Assembly (NCBI GenBank): GCA_947034885.2
Contig: OX344749.2
Coordinates: forward strand, 53,535,682 to 53,599,681
Origin: Thuidium tamariscinum
Taxonomy: Eukaryota; Streptophyta; Bryopsida; Hypnales; Thuidiaceae
Reading direction: 5' to 3'
Length of the DNA: 64,000 bases
The notes under the pieces were generated by a model. The model made no database searches. It saw only the letters and a list, made by a program, of their open reading frames with translations, and was not told where the DNA came from. Below, piece after piece: positions 50,699-63,365 of the stretch. The translations under genes were made by a program, and so were the position numbers. Positions within the stretch are counted from its first letter, which is position 1; each line of letters begins with the position of its first letter.

Positions 50699-51968
50699 GG
50701 TCAAAGCACTGGCGTACCACCTTCTGAGCACACGAGAATACCTTCCCTTCACCTTCGTTCACAAGCGTCTCCAGGGGGTCAGTCTCCAGAACCACAACTA
50801 TAACACAAACTGGATTCAAACCAGGTAATGACCCAGAGACACATTTCACGAAGCAGAAACACACAGAAATTGAACCTGCCGTTGCAATGCTTGCAGCTGC
50901 AATACGATTCCAAGAAAACTTCCGAGACGATTTCTAAGCTCAATCGAAAGCACTCACTCAGTCATTGAACCGAAATTTACAAAGCAGAAATTCACAAACA
51001 AATCTGCACGGAGGTGATCAACAATTTGAAGAGCTCAGAGTTGGTCTATTCACTGAAGAGCCTTCAGCTAAGAAATACAACAACACCAATAATCTTGCAA
51101 TCAATAATCATTCTCGTGGCTTCTCTTCGTGACAATGAAAATTGGTGAGGTCGCGTGGAATTCAACCAAAAATAATCATCTGGGAGCCTTACAGCGGTGT
51201 GGCGCAACAGAAAAACGAACGGAAATCGCCGGGACCACAACTGATCGGGGACAGTAGAAACTAGAAACAGTGAACTTGCGGTGGGAGCGAATCGTGGTCT
51301 TGGACGAAAACCTGGACGAACTCTGGACGAATACTTGACGAACCATGACGAAAGCTGACTGGGTCATGTCGAGTCTGGACGAGCCTTGCGACGCGTCGAC
51401 ACAGAAGCGCCGGATGGCACCTTGGCGAAATGGGGTCCGAGCAGTACCGTGGTGCCAAGTGTCCAAAAGGGGGTCGGTCCGACGCATGCCACCACAGACA
51501 CACAGTGTGGCTCAAAATACCAAGATGTGGAGAAAACTGGTCACTCTCCGATCCGGGTACCACTCTTACCCGGTATGTGTACCATTCTTACCCGGCACGA
51601 GCTAGGTACCGCCTACTTCCACCACGTGGTGGACATCCACACGTGGGACCTCCTTCGCCCTCCGCTCCCCTTCGGTTCGCCCGTCGCGTCGGCCGCGACC
51701 ATTGCCACCTGATTCTCCGCCCAATTGACGGGAACTCCTCACCTGCTTCAAGTTTTGCACACGAAGAGATTCCCCGTTGCTAACGAAGACATTTTTTGGA
51801 GAATAATTGAGTCGAAATGGTGTAGAATCAGGCCCTGAGTGGCTGGTTGCGGCGTTCTCCAATTCCCTGTGAAGAATGTGAGTGGAGAATTGGCGACGAC
51901 GACGAATTGAGGGTTCGCGATGGCGGGCTGAGGCTGTGGTTTTGGCGCGATTGTTAAAATTTGGAGCG
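50699..51968. promoter_or_regulatory. Bidirectional upstream region between gluconolactonase-like and BT1 genes
   Basis: 1,270 bp separates the two start codons of the head-to-head genes. It contains a cluster of GACGAA repeats (51300-51385; five GACGAA matches, three of them TGGACGAA, then TGGACGAG) and a 22 bp tandem unit GTACCAYTCTTACCCGG at about 51557-51596. Open frames here (for example 51430-51783 plus) look fortuitous and have no domain. No clear TATA box was assigned for either gene. Confidence 0.4.
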
Positions 51969-54900
51969 ATGGCGGAAGCAGGAATAGCGCCCAAACTGAG
52001 ACGAAGCGTGAAGCCGTCGAACTGGCAAACCGAGCGGCAGCGATGGCACGAGCTCCACGACGAGAAGCAAGATGCCCCTTCGCCACTCGTGAGGAGCCGC
52101 CACAGCAGCAACCACCACGTCCTAAGCGACCGCCACCAGAAGCTGTCCCTCTCGGAACGTGAGCGGATGCGCAAGGCGGGCGACTTGGTGGAACCCCAGT
52201 TGAATTCGTTCGACCTGCAACCCCCCGTGGCGCACCGCGTCAAGGATACAGTTACATTCTCGGAGCGACAGCGGCGCCGCAAGCGCAATGGGAGCAATAA
52301 TAACGGATTCTACCTCACGGAGAACGAATGCTACGACTCGCTGGACCAGCTCTTCCCCGGCGCCCGCGCGGATTACGACTCGCCCTCCTCGCGTCGAACG
52401 CGACAGTCGCTCTTCGACTCTTGGAATTCGGGCATTCGAAAGTTCTTGGACGAGAGGGGCAACTTTGGCTTGAAATTTGACGGGAATCGGGATCAAAATG
52501 GGGGATTTGAATCCGTCACTGAGGAGCTCAGGACGACGAATGTTGTTCCCGAGTTTCCGACGCAGCCCTACGAGTCGGAATCGGATGGCGGGGTGGAGCA
52601 AGAGGAGAAGCCGAAGAAGGTGATGAAGTTTAGGTTTAGGTTGAAATTGGGGTCCAACGGAAGGCGATTGCTCAGTGGAGCAATCGCGGGCGCGTTCTCG
52701 CGGACGGCTGTGGCGCCCCTCGAAACTGTACGCACGCACTTGATGGTGAGCAGTCATGGACGGTCTGTTCCGGAGGTTTTTAACTGGATCATGGCCAATG
52801 AAGGATGGCAAGGGTTGTTTCGAGGGAACGCTATAAATGTACTCCGCGTCGCACCAAGCAAGGCCATCGAAGTAAGTGGCGAAATCTCCGCTCTGTCACG
52901 CCTTGTCTCAATTGGATTATTTCGACATTGCATTAGTTATTGTAGCTTGTGGATTGTGATAGCAAGAATGATGGTAGAGGATATTATTTGCGTCATTTTA
53001 AGTATTCTAACCAACATTTAGGGTTCCTTGCATCCTCCACAGTGCATGCACATGCATAACTACTGTCTTTACTTGTGATATGTTGTGGCAGCTGTTTGCT
53101 TTCGACAAAGTGAAGGGATTCTTGAATTCGATAGAGGGGAAGCCGGGATTTTTGGCAGCGATGCCAGTGTCACCGATTGCAGGGTCGTGTGCCGGCATTT
53201 CGTCCACATTAGTCATGTATCCTCTCGAGCTTTTGAAAACTCGATTGACCATACAGGTGAGAAAAAATCTGCCATCATTGTTAAGGTGGAGGATACTATT
53301 TGCATCAGTAGAGAACTGTGAATGGACCGCTTTGGGTACCAGAGCCAAATTCTTGCGAGATCAATCTTTATCACTATGTTTGAATTTCGTATGCAGTTTC
53401 AGAGTGGGAGCTCGTAGATCATTATAATTGACAGTAAACAAACCCATTTCCTTCCAAAGACCAGTGGCCATAGACGATTAGCAAAGTCATGCTTACACCA
53501 CTTGCTAATCGAAGGCCGATAAACTCTATGGAATGATGAGTTCCTGTCTGTAACAAAGGTCAGCATACGAGACAAGATCAGGTCCCTAATGTTTCTAGTA
53601 CCCTGTATCTTACAGCATTCCGTTATTGGTTCAGAGTTGGTAGACAACGTTCTCATTGCGATTGGGAATTCCTATCGCAAGCATTATGATGCACTTATAA
53701 TTCTCCGTGATGTCTGTTCACAGCCGGATGAATACCGTGGTATTCTGCATGCATTGTGGAGAATCATCAGTGAAGAAGGGTTCCTCGAGCTGTACCGGGG
53801 ATTGGCCCCCAGTATCATTGGAGTCATACCCTATGCTGGAGTGAACTACTTCGCTTATGATTCGCTTCGAACTTTGTATAAACGTGTGAGCAAAGAAGAA
53901 AGGATTGGCAACATCCAGACCTTACTCATTGGCTCATTGGCGGGCGCTATAGCCAGTTCAAGCACATTTCCATTGGAAGTGGCAAGGAAACAGATGCAGG
54001 TAGGTATTTCTTCCAAAGACTATCAAAGTTTTGAGGGATGTCCAAGCAATTTATATGTGAGGATTTAACCCTTTAAAAGACCAAGGATTCATGGTTTCGA
54101 ATGACCAATTCAATTGATCATATAGTGTGAGAATATTATTCAAACAGGGTTGAATCATATTTCACTAGAAAGTTTTAAAGAACAGTGCATGTGTCGGTGG
54201 GATTGTCAATTAAATTAGACCCAAGAAAATCCTTGTACGATCTACTTAAAACTGCAAAAACCAAACTTGAGGCCCAATTTAGGCTTCTTGGTCCTTGGGG
54301 CAGTCAAGCTTGTTTGTTTTTCCTTGGGGGTAGAGCAACATGCTCTCTGGGATGCTTGTAAGGAAAAAATGGATAGAATGAGTTTATTCATTCATAATTC
54401 AGGTATTTTAAGTAACGCTCATCTGGATATTAGCGACATCCAATGTCAAAATCTCCTTAAAAAAGTACGGTGAAAACACCATAAATTGTCCAAATAAGCG
54501 TTGAGCATGGTTCTTATTTTGTTAACTGCCTTTTGTTGGGGTTTTGTTGGCAGTCCAAAAAAAGGAGATTCTAAATTCTCTTTGCATGCATTTTTTGGAC
54601 TCCACATGAAAGAACTAAGAATTTTTAGCGTGCTGAAAATAGATGTATCCAAAATCGACCCTAGCCCTTCATGAATAGTGGTTGTACATCAAATAGAGAC
54701 TCTAATGAATAGGTTCGGTCTTAGAAACGGGTCACAATTAGGTGCAGTTGCCTTAGTTGGGATCGAGGTCGAGGCTTTCAGGTTTGCACATCCTCTTTTG
54801 CATCTTATGAAGTAGGCAAATTTTCTATTGAGCAACATAAGGAATAACATTAACCACCGACTTGTTTCATAATTTGTTTGAAGATTATTTTCATCTGAGC

Positions 54901-55132
54901 CGATCATTATGTTGGGTTTTTGGTTGCGCAGGTAGGAGCGATAAAAGGAAGGATTGTGTATTCCAGCACACTAGATGCTTTGCAAGGCATTGCCAAGGAG
55001 CGGGGCATACGTGGTCTGTATGCGGGCTTAGGCCCCAGCTGCTTGAAACTGGTGCCTGCGGCTGGGCTGTCGTTCATGTGTTATGAAGCATTGAAGAGAA
55101 TTTTGTTAGAAGAAGACGAAGTCGAAGCATAG
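51969..55132 (+). CDS. BT1: BT1/Brittle-1-type adenine nucleotide carrier (mitochondrial carrier family)
   Basis: Membrane transporter of the plastid/mitochondrial BT1 group, which moves adenine nucleotides or ADP-glucose depending on species. Exons are 51969-52871, 53092-53256, 53724-53999 and 54932-55132, all phase-0 junctions, giving 514 aa. Three carrier repeats are clear, each with the Px(D/E)xx(K/R) signature: PLETVR at 250, PLELLKTR at 345 and PLEVARKQ at 439. Segments such as LFRGN, RVAPSKAIE, ELYRGLAPS, GVIPYAG, IGNIQTLLIGS and GPSCLKLVPAAG match BT1 proteins closely. The N-terminal region before the first repeat is about 220 aa, about twice the usual length. It is very hydrophilic, with repeated SER-rich basic stretches and an acidic patch at 210-223, and has no obvious transit peptide. 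An in-frame ATG at 51882 would add 29 aa. It is head to head with the gluconolactonase-like gene. Substrate and organelle cannot be read from sequence. Confidence 0.95.
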
Positions 55133-55993
55133 GAAGCTTATACTGTCCCATGCAACGCAATTCAATTTTTTTGTTGTAATTCGGTAACTTGTAAATTTAT
55201 GGCTTAGAAAAGTGTAGCAACACGTGTAAGTGCTCATATTGACGATGCTAATGCAATAATATGAGGACACCATTGCATAGGATGCTGTAATATGGATGTC
55301 GGTTCCAGATCCATTTATTCTCCCAGGTTGTAGACCTTCTTGTGAAAATCCTTTGAACCAGGACGGTTTTTAGAGAAACCCGCCAACCTGCGTCAGCTTC
55401 GTTTCCTCCAATGTTGAGAGTCGATTGATCATTTTCTAAGTTCAAGAACTCACTGTTGATATTCCACTGAAGGACACTGCTTCAGTGTTAGATCTTGAGT
55501 ACGTGTATGCTCACACATGAAGACGTTTGTTGATGCTTGGTCGGTTTGCTATAGCACGTGATCAGGGCTGCAGGGATTCACCATGTCTTTCCAGATTTGG
55601 CAAGTCAAAGTGTGAAAACATGTGCCCAGAGTTCTTGTTGAATTTCAATTCCTGTTGATTTCTATGATTTCCTCGTGTGACTACTCACTGAAAGGTTGGG
55701 AATGTCGAGTAGTTAGGTACGACTCATAAGAATCAGGACGAGAGAGAATCAAACCTTCAAAGATTCTACAAGAGTGCGAAAAAAAGAGATGAAAATCTGA
55801 GTGCATACCAAGATAGTTTGTCAAAACAACAGGTCAATGATCTGAAATGCTATCAAAGAAAGCAATCTGTTCTAAGCCAGAAGTAACGTGGGCACTGCTA
55901 ATTTATACGGAATGCCTACATGGCGGCTCTCAAATCTCGAATATTGAGAGACTCGAGCAGAGTAATTTGAAGCACTCCCTTGCGCAGAGTGAT
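55133..55993. other. Intergenic region between convergent BT1 and lectin kinase genes
   Basis: Holds the two 3' UTRs facing each other. No ORF with coding character and no clear repeat. Confidence 0.5.
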
Positions 55994-58900
55994 TCATCTG
56001 CTCTCCCCTCCAGTTGCTGAAGCGGTATAGTACATCGAGCTTGCATTTGAGGTCCAGGAGAGGTCGTCTGGTGCGCTTCTTCTGGGAATGTAGTCAAATT
56101 GGGGTTTGGAAAGAGGTACTTCAGGAAGGTGGATGTCATCATTGAGGATCAGTAGCACTTGGCGCATGGAAGGCCGCATGGTAGGATGGGGGTGAGAGCA
56201 CAAAAGTCCCAAACACAACACTTTAGTCATTGCATGGATATCAAATATCCCTGCAAGGTGCACATCTGCTACATCGAGAATGCGTGAGCTCCCCCACATT
56301 AGCCAAACTTGTTCCACTAGTAGCTTCACCTCCCCGTCTTCGTGGTAGATGGGTTTCTTCCCACAAGCTACCTCTAGCAAGAAGGCTCCAAAGCTGTACA
56401 CATCTGTCTGCTCAATTTGCTTCCCTGCCATCACCAATTTGCCAACCCACCATGAGAATTGAAAAAACCTTCATAATTTTTACATCAATTCATCATTTGT
56501 TTAATGAGTTCCATTCTATTTCCAAGTTGTTTAGCATAGGTCATTATTCCCAAATCTCATACACTTATTAATGTGGCTTCTTTAGTTACAAAGTACATTT
56601 GTCATCATGTAAAATCAAAGTGCTACAAGGGATGTGAAATAGTGAAATTATAAACAAGGATCTTGAAAGCCAAAAGATGGAAGGGGAGAAGCGTAAACTT
56701 GAGCCAAGCTAATCAAATGCAATAAAACCATTTTGTCTAGAAATGCATATGTATGATCTTGGAACAAATTTCAATATTCATGTAGGGTCCATACTCATGA
56801 TGCCAACAATATACAAGCAACAACTAAAGTGAATAAGTGAAAGGGAAGGAGGAAGCACCTGTGTGGAACAATTCAGGGGCAAAGTAGCCAAAAGTGCCTG
56901 CCACATTGGTACTCTCAGGGGTCAATAAGCTGTGGTTGTAAGATCGGGCAAGGCCAAAGTCCCCAAACGAGCATTGAACTTAGCATCTAGCATCACATTG
57001 GCAGCCTTCACATCGCGATGGATGATGCACTCTTCACACTTTGTGTGTAGGTACACTAGCGCCGTAGCTACATCCACTACCACTTTGAATCTGCCAGTTC
57101 ATAAGATGTAATTCAATTGTCACTTCCATGTTCCTTAGTACTTTGAGTGATGTCTAGTGGGCATATGTCACTCATAGGACCAACAAAATGAAGGTTGAAG
57201 TTAATGAGCTCACTTCAAGATTTATGTGGGAAGTAATTTATGCAATTTCACTAGTTTTCACCATACATAAAATACTTAGATATTCAAACTAAGTCTTGAG
57301 CTTAGTTTAGCTCTTATACTTAGCTATCTTATATAAGCAAATCCACTCAATAGGGAAACTCATACTACTTGTAGTTGAATGTGATAGGAACCATTTTGAG
57401 GATATTAGTTAGGACATAAGCCAAAACTACTTGCCTTGCATGCTCAGTAGAAATAACATTTAAGCTGGTTTGGTTAGCAAAGTCAGAGGACATTCCACCG
57501 CACAAGTTAGTTCTTGTGAACCCATTGCTGCCACCAAAAGCATGATGTCCACAAGCACATGAATCTCAACCAATTACATGTTCCTCTCTTTCCCTATTGC
57601 ACTCAATCTGGGTCCAACTCTATCAGACAGCTTCTCAACATCTTCTCTGGTCAGCCATTCCATCATCCAAGATCTTCACGTCCTCAAAAATGGTACCCGA
57701 AGTAAGTCAAATCTGAAGCAGGGGAATACCAAAAGTGCATCTGCCACCAAATCTGCGTCTCAAAATGTACACTGCCTCAAAAGCTTTTATTTATTCTGTG
57801 ATCAGACTGCTTGGATCACATTCTGGGTTCGATGAGTATCGTACCTTATCTCCCAAGGAAATCCAACGATCTCTTTTTCACCTACACCGGCCGACTCTCC
57901 CACCCCATCATGATCCCGAGCATTTCGTGGTTCCCCTAATGCAGTGACGGCGACAGAGGAGCCGAATAGATGCTTGTCGAGACTTCCCTGTGGCATGTAG
58001 TCATACACCAAAAGAAGCTCGCCCCGCTCGTGGCACCAGCCCAACAAACGCACCAAGTTGCGGTGACGGATTTTGCCGATGATCATCACCTCGGCCATAA
58101 ATTCACGCTCGCCTTGACTAGACTCGGGTGCCACGCGCTTGACAGTCACGTACTGTTGGTTTCCCGGCAGGAAGCCTTTGTACACACTCCCGAAGCCTCC
58201 TCGCCCCAGCGCCTGCTTGGGGTCGAAGTTCTTGGTGGCCATGGCCAATTCCCTGTACGTGAACTTGTGCGGATTCGCATCTCCCAGTTCGTCCGGGTCA
58301 ATTTTGAACCTCCATCCATGCCTCTCCACCCACCGAGAGTAACACTTGAACAGCAGAGCGTAGATGGCCGCTACGACTGTGAGCGACGCCAGAATCGACG
58401 CCAGCTTGACTTGGAATCGGTGCAAGTGGATCCAAGATCTCTCTGGATATGATCCATATGTATTTCTAGGGCATGGAAACGGGGCGCTAGGTTCTGCAGG
58501 CGAGGTGGAATTCGACGTCCTCAGACTCCAATAATCAAGTACGAAATGAGGCTCGTCGAAATATGGGATCCCCGATTCAACGAAAATGTTCAACGAAAAC
58601 GAAGTGAAGCCGACATACATGTATTCATTGAGCACAGTAGAGAGATCGACCTTTTGACTCAAGAAGTTGGAAGGAATCGCAGTGGTCTCATTATACTGCA
58701 GCACAGATGGTCCGGGATGCTCTTCGTCTGTTAAAGGACAATCAGTCATGTAATCATCAATGATAGCCGCACTAACATTGAGAGTCTGCGATGAAGCATC
58801 ATAATCAATCCACACTTGTAGCATCCAAGAGTAAAAGTGAGGTGGTCCCTGTAAGGCAACCCAACTGGTCGAATTCATGCTGTTGATGTCGATTCCCATG

Positions 58901-59409
58901 TGAAACCCTTCATCTGGGTCGGAGAACTGGGGGCTCTTCACGAAGTCGAATTCGACTGCAAAAGTGTGCGATTTTGGGTCGCCATTGGAAGTGGCATTGA
59001 GCAGGCCCAAGTAGCCTCCGTCGCTGCCCAGAGATGCGTTCGGGTGGGGAAGCATGGCGAAGGTGAAGCCTTCGAAGTTGTTCCGTCCGGATCCTCCATA
59101 GCCCACCTGCCTTGGAGTGGGGGGGTCTTGATTGATCCAGGCTATGAATTTAGTGCTGAAAGAAAACACGGGACCAGTTGTGTTCTCCTTGAACCGGATG
59201 GGGAATGGGTAGGGACACCTATACGACATTCTCCGCGGCTGACCTTGACCCCGACCACCCATGACGCAAGCTGTTTGAGTCAGATTTCCCGAATCTAAAT
59301 CGACGAAGGCTCCAGACGTCTGCTGAGCGTCAGCAACGATGTTGTCCCGCACCAACATTACAACCCAAACCAGCACCACGCTGCTCACTTGTTGCAGGAA
59401 GAGCCCCAT
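55994..59409 (-). CDS. L-type lectin receptor-like kinase, frameshifted one base before the DFG motif
   Basis: Plasma-membrane receptor kinase. Exons are 59409-57845, 57090-56859 and 56424-55994. Residues 1-28 form a signal peptide. A legume-lectin-like domain covers about 30-295 (VEFDFVKSPQF, GFHMGIDINSMNS, several N-glycosylation sites), with a TM helix at about 336-355. The kinase starts near 385: GRGGFGSVYKG loop at 402-412, VKR Lys about 424, LVYDYMPQGSLDKHLFG, then IIHRDVKAAN with HRD at 546-548 in exon 2. After RLG at 565 the minus-strand run has four Gs (56961-56964) where five are needed for GGG-GAC-TTT (G-D-F). The frame shifts, DFG is lost and a stop follows within about 15 codons. 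With one extra G the DFG, APE-like and DVYSFG segments and exon 3 all fall in frame, about 742 aa. This is either a homopolymer sequencing error or a recent pseudogenisation. The start is ATG 59409; no ATG lies in frame just upstream. Confidence 0.88.
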
Positions 59410-61509
59410 GAATCGTTCTAACACCTTGCTACTAGCAAAGCTTGTCTACAATTCGATTTGCACCAGATATCGACTTGGAATGAAGAGAGCTGCTGGCTCA
59501 ATCCTTCCTACCGACAAACTCCAACTACCGGAACATGTACAGAGAGACCCCGCTCAGAACGATTGGAAGCGCTGGTGAGCTAAAACTTGCATAGCATCAC
59601 CCTGAACGCAGCAGAGCACATTACAACCACTCTACTGTCTGCTCTGGCGATGCTGCAAATTGGAACAGGCAATAAGAAGAACACCCAGACAGAGCAGCAA
59701 CTAAAGGCGCAGGTATTCGAAGCACTAGCGAGTCATGCAAAGTCTAGCGCCTCTGGAGCAAATTCTTGCATGTCGAAGCTTTGGCACATTGGATGGATCT
59801 TAGTCCTAATTGATAGTCAAAGCTTGGTTGTGAATGAATTGCAGCATCCGCATTTTATTTCACAAGCCCTCTGATTTGGTTCTTGCAGATCTTCCGTCCT
59901 CGAGTTGCTAGAGACACGCGTGCCTCTATTTTGCAGTTGAGACGCCAGTGGCCAAGCATTGAATAGGCGAACCCAGAAAGGACCGAGTTGTTGCTCCCAT
60001 CCCGCGTTCTGCAAGTCGGGATTCTCGTACCCTATTTTGCCTGCCCTTATCCCTCATGGATTGTGGCTAGTGAAGTTTGCCTTCTAGCATAGATACTCTA
60101 CTCTAAATAGTGAAATTAGGTTGCCCTTACCCCAAGAAATTTAATGTACAAGCCATCCAAGTCAATAAACTTTATGACAAACACTTCTATTTGTACACAT
60201 AGAGGTTCATGAATTCTAACAACACCAAAAACTAATTCAAAAGGAGTGCATTCTAACTTGTACAATAACAATGAATACATTTTTATTGTGTGAAATGTCA
60301 AGAAATTAGTGAGAGGCAACTTAATTTCACTATGTAGTGTAGGGTCTCAAAAGTCAAACACTGTCGGTATGAATTTCGAATTTCCAAATTTCATTATCCT
60401 CTGCTTAATTCAATTTCCAATCCCAGTTTGATCATCCCACAGTCTGGTGTTGGCGTGAAGATGAGATATGTACCTCTGGCCCGGGTCAGGGAGAGCATAC
60501 TCGGCCCACGTGCTCAAGCGCCTATTGAAATTGCTAGAATATGCATGTTGTTTATCATGGATGGAAATTTGGAATTCATAAATATTTGGAATCTATAGGA
60601 GAGGGCTCTAAAATTGAGTGGGCATTTTCAACCATCCAATAGGGGCTATGAAATTGACACTTGAATTGTGGGAAAATGAATTGTAGATTACAATAGAACT
60701 TGATTAGATCTGTCTTTACTTCTTCAATGGATGGTTTAAGAGCTACACTAGGTTCATTTCTAACTAAGTGGCTAGGTGTTTACTAATTTAATTCAAAATA
60801 AAAATCTATTGTTCAACTACCTTCTTTCAAGTATTGAAAATTTTGAAATAATTATTAATTCAAACATTCATCTCAAATTTAGATAGGAATGCTTTTAGAA
60901 ACCATTTCTGTTGCTTTAAACATGTTGCAATGTTGGTTTTTGAACAAGCCTTGATTTTTTCCAAACTATGCATGCATGGATTTCCAAAGGCCTATGATCA
61001 CAATTAGGGACCTATATGAGATTGTGTTTTAAAATTCATGACTAATTCAATAATGCTTCAAAAAAAAATGAAACAACTTAAATTAGATTCCTCATCTATT
61101 TTTCTTTGACTAAAAAATAAACTAATAATATTTTCATCTTAGGATATACACAAAAAAGACACATCAACACTTAAATGATTGCTTTTTGAGCCTCTTACCT
61201 TAAGTTTCCTAATTTGATAGGGAAGATTATCTAGAGAATACTTAATTTAAAAAGAAAGGACAAGTTATTACGTAATTGGAGCACTAGTCTCTAAAACTAA
61301 GTGTCAAGCCTACTTTGCACAAATGTAGTGCTCTATAAGAAATAATCATTAGCTTATCAATTTAGAGTTTTGGTGAAATAAAGGGTAAGTTCACTTGAAT
61401 TTGTGATTATGTAATTGTTAAAAATTGTTGAAAATGTCAAAACTTAAAGAGTTATTACCTCCATCCTAAAATAATTGTCCATTTTGAATGTCATGTTTTT
61501 TTTATGTAA
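59410..61509. other. Upstream region of the lectin receptor kinase, then AT-rich DNA
   Basis: 59,410-60,060 is less AT-rich and probably contains the kinase promoter and leader; frames 59587-59874 (plus) and 59817-60014 (minus) show no domain. 60,100-61,509 is AT-rich with nothing recognised. Confidence 0.45.
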
Positions 61510-61781
61510 TATGAATTTCATTAAAATGGCGGTATTCCATATGCCATTTCTCACACCACGCAGTCTGAATTGAAAATTGATAGGTAGAGATTTTTAAACA
61601 TCTAGTATACATATATAGCTAGACTTTGAAAATTTATAAAAGATTTAGATTCCAGATTGAAACATCTTAGATTGATATAGATTTCAAAAATCTATGAAGA
61701 ATTTATATTTCAAAGTACAAAGTCTCAATTGTAAAAAGTGTCAAAGTAATGGAATTTTGCTATTTTAATGAAATTTGCCAT
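61510..61781. mobile_element. MITE related to 62894-63204 (degenerate left end)
   Basis: Shares with 62894-63204 the inverse ends (TTCATTAAAATGG left, TATTTTAATGAAATTTGCCAT right) and the internal TAGATTTCAAAAATCTATGA units. Confidence 0.65.
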
Positions 61782-62283
61782 AGGTTGTTTTTAGTAGGTT
61801 GGATGGAGGCTTTATTTTGGTTTATTTTATTTAGGTTGCAATAGACATGTGCAATGTTCTTCATTAATTCTAGTATTATATAATTTGGAACATTTTTTAC
61901 ATATGTTTTTCACAATTTGATCATTGAAATTTGCTCAAAAAAATACCAAAAAAATTGTAAACCATCATTTTAGAAGAGAGGGAATATTTTTTAGGGCACT
62001 CACCATAAAAGGATGCATATCCAACTATAATGAATTTAATTAGAATATTAAACACTTATTTGGAAGCACTTGAAATATTCCTAAAAATGTTGAGTTTGTG
62101 GATGGCAAGATTTCAATGTTTGACATAAGAAAATAAATTTTTCTTTCCAGCACAGTCTTCAATAGGTTCAAGAAAATTTCACTTCACTTTAGATGAGATT
62201 TTAAGTCTTTATTTAATAGTTTTCAAAAATACTATAATTTTTAAATATTGTATGCACTATGATTGCTGATGTTCAACCATTCA

Positions 62284-62697
62284 TAAGGTAGAAGGCTCAG
62301 AAACCACTCATCTAAGGGCTGGTTCGCATTTTTACAGTATTTCTTTAGATGGGAACATTTTTAGCTCATTTTTCAGACCAAGAAAAATTGATGGGAAATC
62401 TAGCCCAAGTGGTTTCATATTTTTTGAAACATTATTGAATTACTTATGAATTTTCAAAGGAGATGTGTCCTAGGTCCCTATTTATGTTCCTAGGTCCTTC
62501 ATATATTGTTCACTTGCAATTCTAAAGAAAAATGGGGAAAGCAAAGACAATGATTGGCTCTTGCGATAAAGAATGCTTTTTCCTTCACTTCATTCAATGA
62601 CTCGTGAGGTCAATTTATAAACTGCATCATGTCCATTCTACAACCAGTTATAGGGGCGGTTCATAATGCCCGAACTGTTTTCGAGCCCTCTACCTTA
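62284..62697 (+). mobile_element. TA-flanked 414 bp MITE, copy 2
   Basis: TAAGGTAGAAGGCTC at the left, GAGCCCTCTACCTTA at the right. It aligns end to end with 1559-1973, with shared blocks such as ATCTAAGGGCTGGT, TTATGAATTTTCAAAGGAGA and TGATTGGCTCT. Non-coding. Confidence 0.75.
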
Positions 62698-62893
62698 GTA
62701 GGAAATTGAACATGGGACTGTAAACTCAATGAATATGGTGGAGGCACCCATTACCAACCATTTTTCCCATTGGCACTCAATAGAGAGTCTTAAATTTACA
62801 AAGGTTTGAAATTAATTTTCAACCATTAACATAGTTCTTGGTTTGGACTTTGGAGTGCCAAAGTGAATAACAAGTAGTCTCTTAAATGAATAA

Positions 62894-63204
62894 ATGGCAA
62901 ATTTTGTTAAAATGGTAGTATTTCTTATGCCATTTTTCAAATCGCACGGTCTAAATTGGAAACTAACATCTAGAAATGGTATAGATTTCAAACATCGAGG
63001 ACACATGTAGATTTTCAAAATCTATGACACGTTTAGATTTCAGACTATGCAGTCTGAAATATCTTGGACAAGTGTAGATTTCAGACATCTACAATACATA
63101 TAGATTTCAAAAATATATGATGGTTTTAGATTTCAAACCACGCTGTTTGAACTGCCAAAAGTGTCAAACTAATGGAATACCACCATTTCAACAGAATTCG
63201 CCAT
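62894..63204. mobile_element. MITE with about 30 bp inverted ends and internal minisatellite
   Basis: ATGGCAAATTTTGTTAAAAT faces ATTTCAACAGAATTCGCCAT. The interior consists of about six diverged units of 25-35 bp based on TAGATTTCAAAMATCTAYGA. Partial relatives are at 61510-61781 and 8620-8700. Confidence 0.7.
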
Positions 63205-63365
63205 ATAGTTCAAGAGTAGTCTGAACTTAATGCATGGACGTAGACCAACTTTTGCCTTTCAAAATTCATAATAATTTCAATTCAAGTAATAAACTTATCA
63301 AAATTTTGGAATTCATTTCATTTCTGTCTTTGCAAGTCTAAAAATATTTACTTTGCCTTGTATTC

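Noticed and set aside
51430..51783. Plus frame upstream of BT1 as a small protein gene
   Set aside because: Basic/proline-rich translation of repetitive promoter DNA without domain or good start context.
52122..52811. 229-codon minus frame over BT1 exon 1, and 51602-52297 minus
   Set aside because: Shadows of the GC-rich BT1 exon; no domain and no splice continuity.
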